DNA of 32,244 nt from Coxiella endosymbiont of Ornithodoros amblus (GTDB lineage Bacteria; Pseudomonadota; Gammaproteobacteria; Coxiellales; Coxiellaceae): NCBI RefSeq assembly GCF_019425495.1, contig NZ_VFIV01000013.1, positions 1-32,244 of the forward strand, written 5' to 3'. Shown one piece after another: positions 21,578 to 30,388 of this stretch. The notes under the pieces are model-generated. The model had not been told where the DNA came from. It ran no database searches and saw nothing but the letters and a program-made list of their open reading frames with translations. Position 1 is the first letter of the stretch, and every line of letters begins with the position of its first letter. A program made the translations under genes and the position numbers.

Positions 21578-21639
21578 TATGAAGTGAAGCGGAATACAGG
21601 AGTCGCACACTATTCTCCTGTATTTCGCTTCACTTCATA
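21578..21639. repeat. Dispersed palindrome, copy 1
   Basis: Two 25-base arms (21578-21602 and 21615-21639) pair with one mismatch around a 12-base loop. The arm core is GAAGTGAAGCGGAATACAGG. A diverged copy is at 29154-29225, so this is a dispersed intergenic repeat family. Confidence 0.85.
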
Positions 21640-21809
21640 CGGGCTACTTACTATTCATTACTTCTATTATTTAAAAAATCTTACCAACCAAAACAAGGAA
21701 CATTAAAAAGCACCCCTTACTTAAGCTTTGCCTGCTTGCCATGCCTACCGCTAGACTCCAAGCTAGGCTTTCCGTTAATATGCCTGCTTATCTGGAACAG
21801 AGGGTTTTT

Positions 21810-23165
21810 ATGGAAAATGTTAATCTGCTTATTAATGCGCGCTGGCTTCTTCCCATCGCTCCAGCTAATCAAATTCTAGAAAATTTCGTATTAGCTGTGC
21901 ACGATGAATACATTATTGATCTTCTTCCGCAGACTGAAGCTAACAAAAAATACACAGCCGATCAGCGTCTCGAACTTAACGATCATGTTGTCCTACCGGG
22001 ATTGGTTAATGCTCATACCCACACTCCGATGAACCTCTTTCGGGGTTTGGCTGATGATTTGCAATTGCTGGATTGGTTGCAAAACCACATCTGGCCGGCC
22101 GAAAAAGCCCTCATTAATGCTGAATCCGTTCAGGTTGGGGCGCGGCTTGCTATTGCTGAAATGTTACGCGGCGGTACAACTTGTTTCAACGATCATTATT
22201 TTTTCCACGATACGATCGCCAAAGCCGCCAGTGAAGCTGGTATGCGGGCGCTTATCGGAGTCGTAATAATGAGCGTTCCCACGGAATGGGCCAGTTACGA
22301 AAAAGCTTATTTAGCGCGCGCCAAAGAAACATTGGAAAAAGCAGAAAATCATTCGCTGATCACCTGGGCGCTTGCCCCTCATGCCCCTTATACGGTCAGT
22401 GACGCCGCCTTTAAGGAAATTAAAAAATTAGCTGAATACTACGACCTACCCATTCATATACACCTTCATGAAACAAAACTAGAGATTGAACAAGGCCTAA
22501 AAACCTATGGAAAAAGACCGCTCGCCCATTTACACGATTTAGGGTTACTGTCACAACGGCTTATAGCTGTGCATATGACGCAGTTAACTTCGGAAGAAAT
22601 TAAGTTAGTTGCAGATACTCAAACGAATATCGTTCACTGCCCCGAATCTAATTTAAAATTGAGTAGCGGCATTGCCCCTATTGCAAAATTGGTAAATGCC
22701 GGCGTTAACGTAGCGATTGGCACTGACGGTGCGGCGAGCAATAACGACCTTGATTTATTCGGTGAAATGCGAACGGCTTCTTTCGTGGCAAAAATTTCCG
22801 GCCTCGACCCCACGCACTTACCCGCCCCTGAAATATTGAAAATGGCGACGCTCAATGGCGCTAAAGCGCTGGGGCTAGAAGATAAAATCGGTTCACTCGA
22901 ACCGAGAAAATTTGCCGATATCATTGCGGTGGATTTAAGTTCTTTTCTCACCCAACCTGTTTCTAATCCGGTTTCTCATTTGGTATACGCCATTAACCGT
23001 CTGCAAGTAAGCGATGTGTGGGTCGCTGGCAAACAATTGCTCAAGAGGGGGGTGTTTACCCAACTTGATACTGAAGAAATTGTCAAAGACAGTTTAAAAT
23101 GGGCAAAAAAAGCGTTTCCTTTCAAAGCAGAAAACAGACTTGCAGAAACAAATGCCATTACCTAA
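21810..23165 (+). CDS. MtaD-type amidohydrolase (TRZ/ATZ family)
   Basis: A metal-dependent amidohydrolase related to 5'-methylthioadenosine/S-adenosylhomocysteine deaminases and the TRZ/ATZ family. I start it at ATG 21810 (MENVNLLINARWLLPI) because AGAGGG lies upstream and the family begins here. The 23 extra residues of the longer frame look non-coding. The 451-residue product has the HxH zinc ligands in NAHTHTPMN, the family LRGGTTCFNDHYFF segment, HLHETKLEIE with a metal His, HMTQL, and the catalytic Asp in GTDGAASNNDLDLF. It ends in the usual beta-sandwich. The substrate cannot be fixed from sequence; MTA or SAH deamination is most likely. Its last 14 bases overlap the start of the next gene, indicating coupled translation. 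Confidence 0.88.
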   Translation: MENVNLLINARWLLPIAPANQILENFVLAVHDEYIIDLLPQTEANKKYTADQRLELNDHVVLPGLVNAHTHTPMNLFRGLADDLQLLDWLQNHIWPAEKALINAESVQVGARLAIAEMLRGGTTCFNDHYFFHDTIAKAASEAGMRALIGVVIMSVPTEWASYEKAYLARAKETLEKAENHSLITWALAPHAPYTVSDAAFKEIKKLAEYYDLPIHIHLHETKLEIEQGLKTYGKRPLAHLHDLGLLSQRLIAVHMTQLTSEEIKLVADTQTNIVHCPESNLKLSSGIAPIAKLVNAGVNVAIGTDGAASNNDLDLFGEMRTASFVAKISGLDPTHLPAPEILKMATLNGAKALGLEDKIGSLEPRKFADIIAVDLSSFLTQPVSNPVSHLVYAINRLQVSDVWVAGKQLLKRGVFTQLDTEEIVKDSLKWAKKAFPFKAENRLAETNAIT

Positions 23166-24084
23166 GAAAGTCACTCTCGTCGAGGTGGGTCCTCGCGATG
23201 GGCTTCAAAATGAGCCTCAGAATGTGCCCACACATTTAAAGATTGAATTCATCAATCAGCTTTCCCAATCCGGCTTATCCGTTATTGAAGCCACCAGTTT
23301 TGTATCGCCAAAATGGGTTCCGCAAATGGCTGACCATCAAAAAGTCATGGAAGGCATTACACGCAATCCTTCCGTTCGATATACTGCTTTAGTCCCTAAC
23401 GAACAGGGGTTCGACGATGCGCTTGACGCTCATATTTCTGAAGTATCGGTGTTTACGGCCGCTTCAGAAATCTTTTCTCAAAAAAACACGAACTGTTCGA
23501 TTGAAGAGAGCCTGAACCGAATTGCACGAGTGATTGAACGTGCAAAAAAAAATAATTTGGCCGTTCGCGGTTATGTATCTTGCGTGTTAGGTTGTCCTTA
23601 TGAAGGTGAAATTGCGCCCCACCAAGTCCTGACGGTTGCTGAAAGGTTGATTAACCTTGGTTGTTATCAGATTTCATTGGGCGATACGATTGGGATTGGC
23701 ACACCACTCAAAGCCCAGCAATTGATCAACGTTATTTCAAGCAAAATTCCGATTGAAAAAATTGCGGTACATTTTCATGATACTTACGCTCAGGCACTAA
23801 CCAATATTTACGTTAGTCTAGAAAAGGGCGTTTCAACGATTGACAGCGCCGTCGCTGGCTTGGGAGGTTGTCCTTATGCCCCTGGAGCCGGGGGTAACGT
23901 GACAACGGAGGATGTTGTTTATTTATTGAATGGCATGAAGATTGAATGCGGCGTTGATTTAAAACGGCTAACGAGAGCGGGTCGATTGATTTGCGATTAT
24001 TTAGGGCGTCCCTCTCGCTCAAAAGTGGCGATTGCGTTAGCAAGTCGAGATCAAAACTTCTCAACAAAGAGACAATCGGATTAG
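23152..24084 (+). CDS. mvaB: Hydroxymethylglutaryl-CoA lyase
   Basis: HMG-CoA lyase cleaves HMG-CoA to acetoacetate and acetyl-CoA, the last step of leucine breakdown and ketogenesis. The ATG at 23152 (MPLPKKVTLVEVG) overlaps the previous stop; a TTG four codons earlier is possible. The 310-residue TIM-barrel product has VEVGPRDGLQNE at the N-terminus with the catalytic Arg and Asp. It also has SLGDTIGIGTP, the metal-binding HFHDTYAQAL, and the signature GLGGCPYAPGAGGNVTTED with the active-site Cys. The length is normal. A homologous step in a mevalonate-using organism could also affect HMG-CoA levels, but that is inference. Confidence 0.95.
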   Translation: MPLPKKVTLVEVGPRDGLQNEPQNVPTHLKIEFINQLSQSGLSVIEATSFVSPKWVPQMADHQKVMEGITRNPSVRYTALVPNEQGFDDALDAHISEVSVFTAASEIFSQKNTNCSIEESLNRIARVIERAKKNNLAVRGYVSCVLGCPYEGEIAPHQVLTVAERLINLGCYQISLGDTIGIGTPLKAQQLINVISSKIPIEKIAVHFHDTYAQALTNIYVSLEKGVSTIDSAVAGLGGCPYAPGAGGNVTTEDVVYLLNGMKIECGVDLKRLTRAGRLICDYLGRPSRSKVAIALASRDQNFSTKRQSD

Positions 24085-24122
24085 GGTGACGCTGGATTAA
24101 AAAACCAATTTTTTACTGCATG

Positions 24123-24555
24123 CTAAATTCCAGGCAGTAGAGACAATGGAATAATGGACAATACGATCGACAAAATATACTCACCCACATCTGGAATCGA
24201 ATAGCCAAAAAAATAACCAAAAATAAAAGCACAAACGACATTGAAAATGATATAATGATAACATTCCATCCACGTTATACCAGCGATAACCGGGAGAAAG
24301 GTACGAACCAGTGGAATCAAACGGCCAAGGATTAATGATTTTCTGCCGTGCTTATCATAGAACTTTTTCGCCTAAATAAGATCACTCTTCTTAAACCAAA
24401 TCGAATCAGGACGCCTCGCGGCAACCACCCGCCGAAAATAACAAGCTATCAGCGGGCAAAAAAGAAAACAAAAATCCCAGTTTTTAAAAAACAATGAATA
24501 AAATTGCAAAATAACCGATAGCCGTAACTAGATGAATCAAATCAATGTTGAGCAT
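24123..24555 (-). pseudogene. DedA-family membrane protein remnant
   Basis: DedA proteins are polytopic inner-membrane proteins linked to lipid-carrier flipping and membrane homeostasis. The remnant starts at ATG 24553-24555 (MLNIDLIHLVTAIGYFAILF) and hits a stop. It resumes as TGIFVFFF, then in another frame as PADSLLFSAGG, which matches the family PGDSLLF block. A deletion follows. Then KFYDKHGRKSLILGRLIPLV and RTFLPVIAGI, the strongest DedA signature, appear just after an in-frame TAG. The C-terminal helices are complete to 24123. Roughly 140 codons of about 200 remain, with one deletion, at least two frame changes and two stops. It lies ten bases beyond the end of uvrB. Confidence 0.85.
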
Positions 24556-24564
24556 CTTAATTCC

Positions 24565-26634
24565 TTAACGTCGAAAAACTGTTCCTCCCCCACTTTCGCG
24601 GGAATAGCGAAATACTCGTTCTTTAACTTCCAAAACCCCCTTTCGTATATGCTGGATTTTATCGCGAACGGCAGCCGCCTCTTCAAATTCCAAGTTTCTT
24701 GTGTGATGATACATCCGCTCTTCCAATTTATGCAACTCTTTTGCCAATTGTTTCGGCGTCATGGCAATATATTTCTTTTCTTCTTCGGCTATCAATTGCC
24801 CTTGATTAACGAAACGGCCTCTTTCGGTATAAGTACGAGCGCTTTCGATAATTTCGGTGACGGCTTTTTGGATACTTTTCGGCATAATATGGTTCTTTTC
24901 ATTATATGCGCTTTGCGCTATTCGTCTTCTTTCAGCTTCTCCCGTCGCTCGTTTCATGGAATCCGTAATCCGGTCCGCATATAAAATAGCTTTACCGTGC
25001 ACATTTCGGGCTGCTCGCCCCATCGTTTGAATCAGCGAGCGCTCGGAGCGTAAAAACCCTTCTTTGTCAGCATCTAAAATAGCCACTAAAGAAACTTCCG
25101 GAATATCCAACCCTTCACGTAATAAATTAATTCCGACAAGCACATCAAAAACGCCCAAGCGTAAATCACGAATAATTTCTACCCGTTCCACGGTATCAAT
25201 ATCCGAATGCAAGTAACGAACACGAACGTTATGCTCCGTAAAATATTCAGTAAGGTCTTCCGCCATTCGTTTGGTCAATGTCGTTACTAGAACCCGTTCA
25301 TTCTCCGCCGCTCGTTTTTTAATTTCCGAGAGCAAATCATCAACCTGAGTGGCAACGGGTCGGACTTCTATTTCAGGATCAACTAGGCCCGTGGGTCTTA
25401 CTAACAATTCCACAACTTGATCGCTTTGCTCTTCCTCATAAGGTCCCGGCGTTGCTGAAATAAAAATAGTTTGCGGCGCTAGCTTTTCAAACTCATCAAA
25501 ACGAAGCGGCCGATTGTCCAATGCAGAAGGGAGGCGAAACCCATATTCTACTAAGATTTCTTTACGCGCTCGGTCACCACGATACATACCGCCGAGCTGC
25601 GGAATTGTCACGTGCGACTCATCAATAATCAATAAAGCATCTTTAGGCAAATAATCTATTAAAGTGGGCGGTGGTTCCCCTTCGTTTCGACCGGACAAAT
25701 AACGAGAATAATTTTCAATGCCGCTGCAATAACCCAACTCTAAAATCATTTCCATATCAAATTTAGTTCGTTGTTCTAAACGCTGACGCTCCACTAATTT
25801 ATTGGCTTTTTCTAATTGGGATAATCGTTCTTTTAATTCTATTTTAATTTGGTCAAGCATAGATAAAAGTTTTTCTCGTGGCGTGACGTAATGGGTTTTT
25901 GGATAAACCGTTATTCGCGGGACATATCTTAGCATTTCCCCTGTCAGCGGGTCAAAATAACTGAGATTTTCCACTTCGTCGTCAAACAATTCCACGCGCA
26001 CAGCTTCACGTTCGGAATCTGCAGGATAAATGTCAATAATATCGCCGTTCACGCGGTAGGTGGCACGTCGTAATTCAAGGTCGTTTCGGGTGTATTGCAA
26101 CTCAGCCAAACGCTGCAAAATTTTCCGTTGATTAATTTGGTCACCGCGAGTTAAATGCAATAACATTTTCAAATACGAATCCGGATCGCCTAAACCGTAA
26201 ATGGCTGAAACAGTGGCGATAATAATTGTATCATGGCGTTCCGTTATTGCTTTCGTTGCCGATAAACGCATTTGCTCAATGTACTCATTAATGGAAGCGT
26301 CTTTTTCGATATAAGTGTCTGAACTCGGAACATAGGCTTCGGGTTGATAATAATCATAATAAGAAACAAAATATTCCACCGCATTTTCAGGAAAAAACTC
26401 ACGCATTTCAGCGTAAAATTGTGCAGCTAAAGTTTTATTCGGCTCCAAAATTAACATAGGCCGTTGAACTTTTTCGATGGCATTCGCAATCGTAAAAGTT
26501 TTCCCTGATCCCGTAACCCCCAAAAGCGTTTGATAAGCCAAGCCATCTTCCAACCCGGCGACCAATTTTTCTATTGCTTGCGGCTGATCCCCACTGGGCT
26601 TGAATTTGGATATTAATTTAAACGCTTTTGACAT
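24565..26634 (-). CDS. uvrB: UvrABC system protein B
   Basis: UvrB is the damage-verifying helicase-like subunit of nucleotide excision repair, working with UvrA and UvrC. The 689-residue protein has Walker [11 protein letters not shown] near residue 40. The damage-probing beta-hairpin [20 protein letters not shown] is near 93-112. The DEAD-like box [10 protein letters not shown] and the helicase motifs [14 protein letters not shown] and QTMGRAARN follow. A C-terminal UVR motif of the [20 protein letters not shown] type completes it. It is slightly longer than the E. coli protein (673) because of its tail. No damage is visible. It is divergently oriented to the aminotransferase gene. Confidence 0.97.
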   Translation of the reverse strand: MSKAFKLISKFKPSGDQPQAIEKLVAGLEDGLAYQTLLGVTGSGKTFTIANAIEKVQRPMLILEPNKTLAAQFYAEMREFFPENAVEYFVSYYDYYQPEAYVPSSDTYIEKDASINEYIEQMRLSATKAITERHDTIIIATVSAIYGLGDPDSYLKMLLHLTRGDQINQRKILQRLAELQYTRNDLELRRATYRVNGDIIDIYPADSEREAVRVELFDDEVENLSYFDPLTGEMLRYVPRITVYPKTHYVTPREKLLSMLDQIKIELKERLSQLEKANKLVERQRLEQRTKFDMEMILELGYCSGIENYSRYLSGRNEGEPPPTLIDYLPKDALLIIDESHVTIPQLGGMYRGDRARKEILVEYGFRLPSALDNRPLRFDEFEKLAPQTIFISATPGPYEEEQSDQVVELLVRPTGLVDPEIEVRPVATQVDDLLSEIKKRAAENERVLVTTLTKRMAEDLTEYFTEHNVRVRYLHSDIDTVERVEIIRDLRLGVFDVLVGINLLREGLDIPEVSLVAILDADKEGFLRSERSLIQTMGRAARNVHGKAILYADRITDSMKRATGEAERRRIAQSAYNEKNHIMPKSIQKAVTEIIESARTYTERGRFVNQGQLIAEEEKKYIAMTPKQLAKELHKLEERMYHHTRNLEFEEAAAVRDKIQHIRKGVLEVKERVFRYSRESGGGTVFRR

Positions 26635-26663
26635 TTCAGAAACCCTGCTTTCCCGATTGTTTA

Positions 26664-26685
26664 CCAGTATATTTTCCGCTACTCT
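26664..26685 (+). promoter_or_regulatory. Promoter candidate for the aminotransferase gene
   Basis: TTGTTT (26657-26662) and TACTCT (26680-26685), 17 bases apart, lie 30-58 bases before the aminotransferase start and face it. This overlaps the opposing uvrB promoter candidate, so the two may compete. Consensus match is moderate. Confidence 0.35.
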
Positions 26686-26695
26686 ACCACACCAA
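26666..26695 (-). promoter_or_regulatory. Promoter candidate for uvrB
   Basis: On the minus strand, TTGGTG (26690-26695) and TATACT (26666-26671) are 18 bases apart, about 30 bases before the uvrB ATG. I found no CTG-N10-CAG LexA box nearby, so SOS control of the E. coli type is not indicated. Confidence 0.45.
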
Positions 26696-26714
26696 TCATA
26701 AGGAGCTTAGAAAA

Positions 26715-27899
26715 ATGAATGATGTCTTATCCGTCCGAGCGCAACAACTTGAACCTTCAGTAACATTGGCTGTCTCCGATCTCGCACGCGAGCTTTTAAA
26801 CAATGGCCATGACGTGATCAGTCTCAGCGCAGGTGAACCGGATTTTGACACTCCGGACTTTATCAAACAGTCCGCTATTAAAGCAATTCAAAAAGGCTTT
26901 ACAAAATACACCAATGTAGACGGAACTCCCGCCCTAAAAGCGGCGATTGTCCATAAATTAAAGCGCGATAATCACTTAAACTACGAGCCTTCTGAAATAC
27001 TGGTCAGCGGCGGAGCCAAACAATCGATCTATAACGCTATGATGGGAACGCTAAATGCGGGAGACGAAGCCATCATTGCTGCCCCTTATTGGGTGAGTTA
27101 TCCACCGATGGTAGAACTGGCGGAAGCAAAACCGATTATTATCTCAGCGACCATTGACCAAAATTTTAAACTCACCCCCGATCAGCTCTCCAAAGCGATT
27201 ACTCCCCAATCGCGACTACTGATTTTAAATAGCCCCAACAATCCTTCCGGGGTTGCTTATTCTGAAAGTGAATTAAAAGCGTTAGCAGGCGTTTTGATAG
27301 AAAATCCCCAAATTTTAATTCTTTCCGATAACATTTATGAATATATTCTGTGGGGACAAAACCGTTTTGTAAATATCCTTAATGTTTGCCCGGAATTGCG
27401 CGATCGCACTATCATTATCAACGGCGTCTCCAAGGCTTATGCCATGACTGGATGGCGAATTGGTTATGCGGCTGCTCCTAAATCGATTATTCAAGCAATG
27501 AAAAAAATTCAATCTCAGAGTACTTCTTCTCCCAATTCGATTGCCCAAGTCGCTGCCACGACAGCGCTCGGCGCTCGGCGCAGTGATTTTTCTTACATGT
27601 ATGAGACTTATAAAACACGCCATGATTTGATGCTGAAAGCCCTTAATCAAATGAAAGGCGCTCACTGCATTCCGGCTGACGGCGCCTTTTACCTCTTCCC
27701 AGATGTTTCGGCTGCCATCCAACAGCTCGGATTAAAGGATGATATCAAGCTCGGAACGTACTTATTGGACAAAACGAAGGTTGCCGTCGTCCCCGGAAGC
27801 GCCTTTGGCTCACCCGGACACGTTCGCCTCTCTTGTGCAACCAGCACCGAAAAATTGCAAGAAGCCTTGGAGAAATTAGCGTCGGTACTGGATTATTAG
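26715..27899 (+). CDS. aspC: Aspartate aminotransferase (class I PLP)
   Basis: This class I aminotransferase interconverts aspartate/oxaloacetate with glutamate/2-oxoglutarate. I start it at ATG 26715 (MNDVLSVRAQQLEPSVTLAV), with AAGGAG about ten bases upstream. The longer frame from 26628 begins inside uvrB and would add 29 unlikely residues. The 394-residue product has the substrate-binding SLSAGEPDFDTP, the PLP-binding Asn in LNSPNNPSG, and the Schiff-base lysine in NGVSKAYAMTGWRIGYAA. The Arg of HVRLSCA near the C-terminus binds the substrate carboxylate. It belongs to the Ib-type group typical of many bacteria. Specificity for aspartate is inferred from the family. Length is normal. Confidence 0.92.
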   Translation: MNDVLSVRAQQLEPSVTLAVSDLARELLNNGHDVISLSAGEPDFDTPDFIKQSAIKAIQKGFTKYTNVDGTPALKAAIVHKLKRDNHLNYEPSEILVSGGAKQSIYNAMMGTLNAGDEAIIAAPYWVSYPPMVELAEAKPIIISATIDQNFKLTPDQLSKAITPQSRLLILNSPNNPSGVAYSESELKALAGVLIENPQILILSDNIYEYILWGQNRFVNILNVCPELRDRTIIINGVSKAYAMTGWRIGYAAAPKSIIQAMKKIQSQSTSSPNSIAQVAATTALGARRSDFSYMYETYKTRHDLMLKALNQMKGAHCIPADGAFYLFPDVSAAIQQLGLKDDIKLGTYLLDKTKVAVVPGSAFGSPGHVRLSCATSTEKLQEALEKLASVLDY

Positions 27900-27953
27900 T
27901 CGGTTGATTCTCTTCGGATTTCCCGGTAACATACGATTTCATTTCTACCTCGC

Positions 27954-28029
27954 TCCTCGGTAGCTCAGTCGGTAGAGCGGGTGACTGTTAATCACTTGGT
28001 CGGGGGTTCAAGTCCCTCCCGAGGAGCCA
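27954..28029 (+). tRNA. tRNA-Asn (anticodon GUU)
   Basis: A complete 76-base cloverleaf. Acceptor TCCTCGG pairs with CCGAGGA, the D-arm contains GCTC/GAGC, and the anticodon loop CTGTTAA has GTT. The T-arm GGGGG/CCCTC surrounds TTCAAGT, and a discriminator G with encoded CCA ends it. Confidence 0.97.
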
Positions 28030-28228
28030 TAAGTTTTGGCAGAATCCAATTTTTCCTCTTTACGAGGTGGCAACTCAAATGTTTGGAATTTGACATAATA
28101 TACTCACTTCATTACCCAATGTATTGCCAGGTACAATGCAATTTTACATCTAATGCCTTTTCGGCAGCCTTCCTGATTTCGCTTTTGTTGCTTTAGGATG
28201 ACGCCTCCAATTTATACTAGAGACAAAC
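28030..28228. other. Spacer between tRNA-Asn and the SDR remnant
   Basis: I see no gene or clear terminator. The DNA is AT-rich and probably contains decayed sequence. Confidence 0.3.
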
Positions 28229-28608
28229 CTAAACTGTAGAAAAACCACCATCAGCTGAAATACTTTCCCCATTAATAATTTGATTTGATAATAGTATTTC
28301 ACTAGCTCGGCAATATCGTTTAGCTCTCCTGTTCGCTTTAATGGCGTTCTTGTTTTGAATTTGTTGACAGCTTCATCAAAATTTTCGGTACGGGATGTCT
28401 TAATGAAACCCGGCGCAATCGCATTCGTTCTAACTTTAAGGCCACAGTGCTTCGCTAAAAATTTAGTTAAATGATTAATGGTAACCTTCGCAACAGACGA
28501 GGGAAATAATTTGCCCGCCAGATGATCGCAAGCTCCATGATCTTCAGGGACTGGTAAGCCATTGGATAGCTGGTAAAGATCATCACTTCTTGGCATCTTG
28601 TTACTCAT
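28229..28608 (-). pseudogene. Short-chain dehydrogenase/reductase remnant
   Basis: The C-terminal half of an SDR oxidoreductase survives. Blocks are SSVAKVTINHLTKFLAKHCG (catalytic-helix region), VRTNAIAPGFIKTSRTENF (the NAIAPG cofactor-loop motif), TRTPLKRTGELNDIAELVKY and, after a frameshift near 28285, ILLSNQIINGESISADGGF with the family ADGG ending and stop at 28229-28231. The N-terminal nucleotide-binding fold with TGxxxGxG is missing, and the region before the catalytic helix is unreadable. The catalytic Tyr of YxxxK appears lost. It cannot be active. Whether the parent reduced a fatty-acyl chain, a pterin or a sugar cannot be told. Confidence 0.85.
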
Positions 28609-28731
28609 TCCTTATTGTTTTGAAACCAAGTTCCGCCATCCGCACTGTTTTTGGAGCAAACGTCAGACATGCTTTTATTAAATCGAGCCTGGGATACATT
28701 TAAATGCTAATAACGCGTTAACCTAACATTA

Positions 28732-29094
28732 TTACTTATTCAATTGATACAGCGTAACTACATTCTCTTCAGAGTTAATAATCATCGCCATTCGAGAGAT
28801 GAGAGAAGAAAAGATGTCTACCTTAAAATTCACACTCTTTAATTTGAGCTGAGAAACGAGATTATCTAAGTCATCAACCTCAAAAGTAATACTTCCACCT
28901 GAACTAGTGCTTGGGCTTATGCCCTTAACCAAAGTTGTTATCGCAAAACAATCGCCATCCGGTAAATCATATTCTACCCACTGCTCTTCTGAATATGTCC
29001 CCCTCTTTTTTAGGCCAAGTATTTCTTCGTAAAATTTTCTAGTCCAGCTAATGTCTTCTACAGGATACAAGTAAATGCTACTTTTCTTCAGCAG
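28732..29094 (-). CDS. VOC-superfamily (glyoxalase-like) protein with unclear start
   Basis: A small vicinal-oxygen-chelate fold protein of about 120 residues. The first half contains IYLYPVEDISWTRKFYEEIL and LGLKKRG. The second has ITFEVDDLDNLVSQL and a C-terminal INSEENVVTLYQLNK strand pair. No ATG precedes the conserved IYLYP block. The candidates are TTG at 29068-29070, which would cut the first strand, or CTG codons at 29089-29094, which lie 6-9 bases after an AAGGAG. Family alignment prefers the longer form, suggesting a mutated ATG. The usual acidic/His metal ligands are not obvious, so I make no claim of glyoxalase activity. It could be an early pseudogene. Confidence 0.6.
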   Translation of the reverse strand: MLKKSSIYLYPVEDISWTRKFYEEILGLKKRGTYSEEQWVEYDLPDGDCFAITTLVKGISPSTSSGGSITFEVDDLDNLVSQLKLKSVNFKVDIFSSLISRMAMIINSEENVVTLYQLNK

Positions 29095-29102
29095 AAAAAT
29101 CT

Positions 29103-29153
29103 CCTTACTTATTTGAGTGTGATTAAAAAGTGTAGGTTTTCAACAAGTACCCC
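29103..29153. promoter_or_regulatory. Upstream region of the VOC gene with a strong ribosome binding site
   Basis: AAGGAG (29101-29106 on the minus strand) lies six bases before tandem CTG codons. This argues that the original start codon was at that point. Confidence 0.4.
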
Positions 29154-29225
29154 CTATGAGCGCAGTGAAATAAGGGGGCGATAGACGAGATCATTATTTT
29201 CCCGTATTCTGCTTTGCTCCATACG
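29154..29225. repeat. Dispersed palindrome, copy 2
   Basis: Left arm 29154-29178 (CTATGAGCGCAGTGAAATA...) and right arm 29201-29225 (CCCGTATTCTGCTTTGCTCC...) are diverged versions of the arms at 21578-21639, around a 22-base loop. The shared right-arm pattern is GTATT-C-GCTT-CTCCATACG. The two copies are about 7.5 kb apart and both are intergenic. Confidence 0.65.
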
Positions 29226-29395
29226 TATAGGCCCTGGGTTGTTGTGTCAACAATCAGTTTTGACGAAAAGAACGTATATGTGGGTTCACAGAGCCACCGC
29301 ATGAATCAGCATCATCAACCTCAGTTTACCTTACTCTCATCAGCCCTCATTGTTTCAAACTCAGTTGGCGTGTCTTCCTTTCGTTAATTATTTTT
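29226..29395. other. Gap between palindrome and IS110 relic
   Basis: I see no gene. This may contain the former right end of the insertion sequence whose transposase tail lies next to it, but I could not identify its boundary. Confidence 0.3.
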
Positions 29396-29560
29396 TTACA
29401 CAATGATCCGCGCATTTTTATTCACTAACACCACACAAGCGCGATTCATTCCTTGGCGCCCAATTAGTGCTTTTAACCACAGACTCTTTTTATCCATTTT
29501 ATTTTTTACATGACGCAATTAGCGGACGGGCAGCATGAATCAATAAGGTCCTTAACATCA
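29396..29560 (-). mobile_element. IS110-family transposase C-terminal relic
   Basis: Two adjacent reading frames on the minus strand match the C-terminal part of IS110/IS1111-type DEDD transposases. The first is LRTLLIHAARPLIASC (about 29555-29505), the family helix-hairpin-helix segment. After a frame change comes MDKKSLWLKALIGR, then GMNRACVVLVNKNARIIV (29497-29396), equivalent to the conserved ALANKxAR motif. The rest of the transposase is gone, so the element is immobile. It begins about 20 bases beyond the bamD stop codon. Coxiella burnetii is known for IS1111, a member of this family, but I cannot say this is the same element. Confidence 0.8.
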
Positions 29561-29581
29561 AAATTGAATATCGATAAGGCA

Positions 29582-30349
29582 CTAAACTTTTCTTAATTTC
29601 CGCGCTTCCAACGTATGAGGATAATTTATTTGTAGTAAGTGATTGCTCGCATCAGCCATTTTTAGCAAGCCGAGTGCTTTATAGGCATGCACCATGATCG
29701 CTAAAGCTTTCGCAACTTGAGGAGAATCTTGAAAATGCTGAACCACATAACTCCCTCGATTGGCTGCAGCCACATAAGCACGCCTTTTCATGTAAAATTC
29801 TGCAATCATAATTTCACGTTGAGCCATTAAATTGCGAATGTAACGCATACGAGTAAGTGCGTCGGGGATGTAGCGGCTATGAGGAAAAACCTCAGCAAGA
29901 GTGGCAAATGAAGTGAATGATTGTTGCAAAGTACTAACGTCACGAGATATCGGGCTCACCCCTGCTAACTTCTGCAACCACGACAAACCTAAATCAAAAC
30001 CGATCACTCCGCGCATATAATAGGCATAATCTACACTTCGACACCATGGGTAAAGCCGGATATAGCGATCGGCTGCCGCAATGGCTGAAGAAGTGTCGTT
30101 ATTTTTGTAATAAGCGTAAATAACATCAAGCTGCGCCTGTTCAGCATGGGGACCAAAGGGATAAATCGCATCTAGCGCTTCAAAATTTTTGACAGCCTCA
30201 GAATAATCTTTTTTTGCCAGCGCCATTTCGCTGCTTGTAAATAACTCAGCTGACGTTTTCCCACGGTAGGTCTCATAAGGATCAACATCTTTTCTAACAC
30301 ATCCCGACAATATTAATAGTAGCGTGGCAAGAAATAATATTTTTTTCAT
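29582..30349 (-). CDS. bamD: Outer-membrane assembly lipoprotein BamD
   Basis: BamD is the essential lipoprotein partner of BamA in the beta-barrel assembly machine. I start it at ATG 30347-30349 because this gives a lipoprotein signal, MKKILFLATLLLILSGC, with the acylated Cys at 17, and AGAAGGA lies upstream. The 17 upstream residues of the longer frame are unlikely. The 255-residue product has TPR repeats: SSEMALAKKDYSEAVKNFEA, IYPFGPHAEQAQLDVIYAYY, IRLYPWCRSVDYAYYMRGV and FPHSRYIPDALTRMRYIRN. This is the standard BamD/ComL pattern with the YPFGP and HP-type turns. Length is slightly above E. coli. It is divergent from rluD. Confidence 0.96.
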   Translation of the reverse strand: MKKILFLATLLLILSGCVRKDVDPYETYRGKTSAELFTSSEMALAKKDYSEAVKNFEALDAIYPFGPHAEQAQLDVIYAYYKNNDTSSAIAAADRYIRLYPWCRSVDYAYYMRGVIGFDLGLSWLQKLAGVSPISRDVSTLQQSFTSFATLAEVFPHSRYIPDALTRMRYIRNLMAQREIMIAEFYMKRRAYVAAANRGSYVVQHFQDSPQVAKALAIMVHAYKALGLLKMADASNHLLQINYPHTLEARKLRKV

Positions 30350-30388
30350 GAGTCCTTCTTCTCGGTTGAAAGCCAAATAAATGCGGCC

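Noticed and set aside
21741-21809. N-terminal extension of the amidohydrolase
   Set aside because: The residues do not look like the family, and a ribosome binding site precedes the internal ATG at 21810.
26641-26700. LexA box for uvrB
   Set aside because: No CTG-N10-CAG spacing is present; the nearest CTG and CAG are too far apart.
26628-26714. N-terminal extension of the aminotransferase into uvrB
   Set aside because: AAGGAG lies just before ATG 26715, and the extension overlaps the uvrB start and both promoter candidates.
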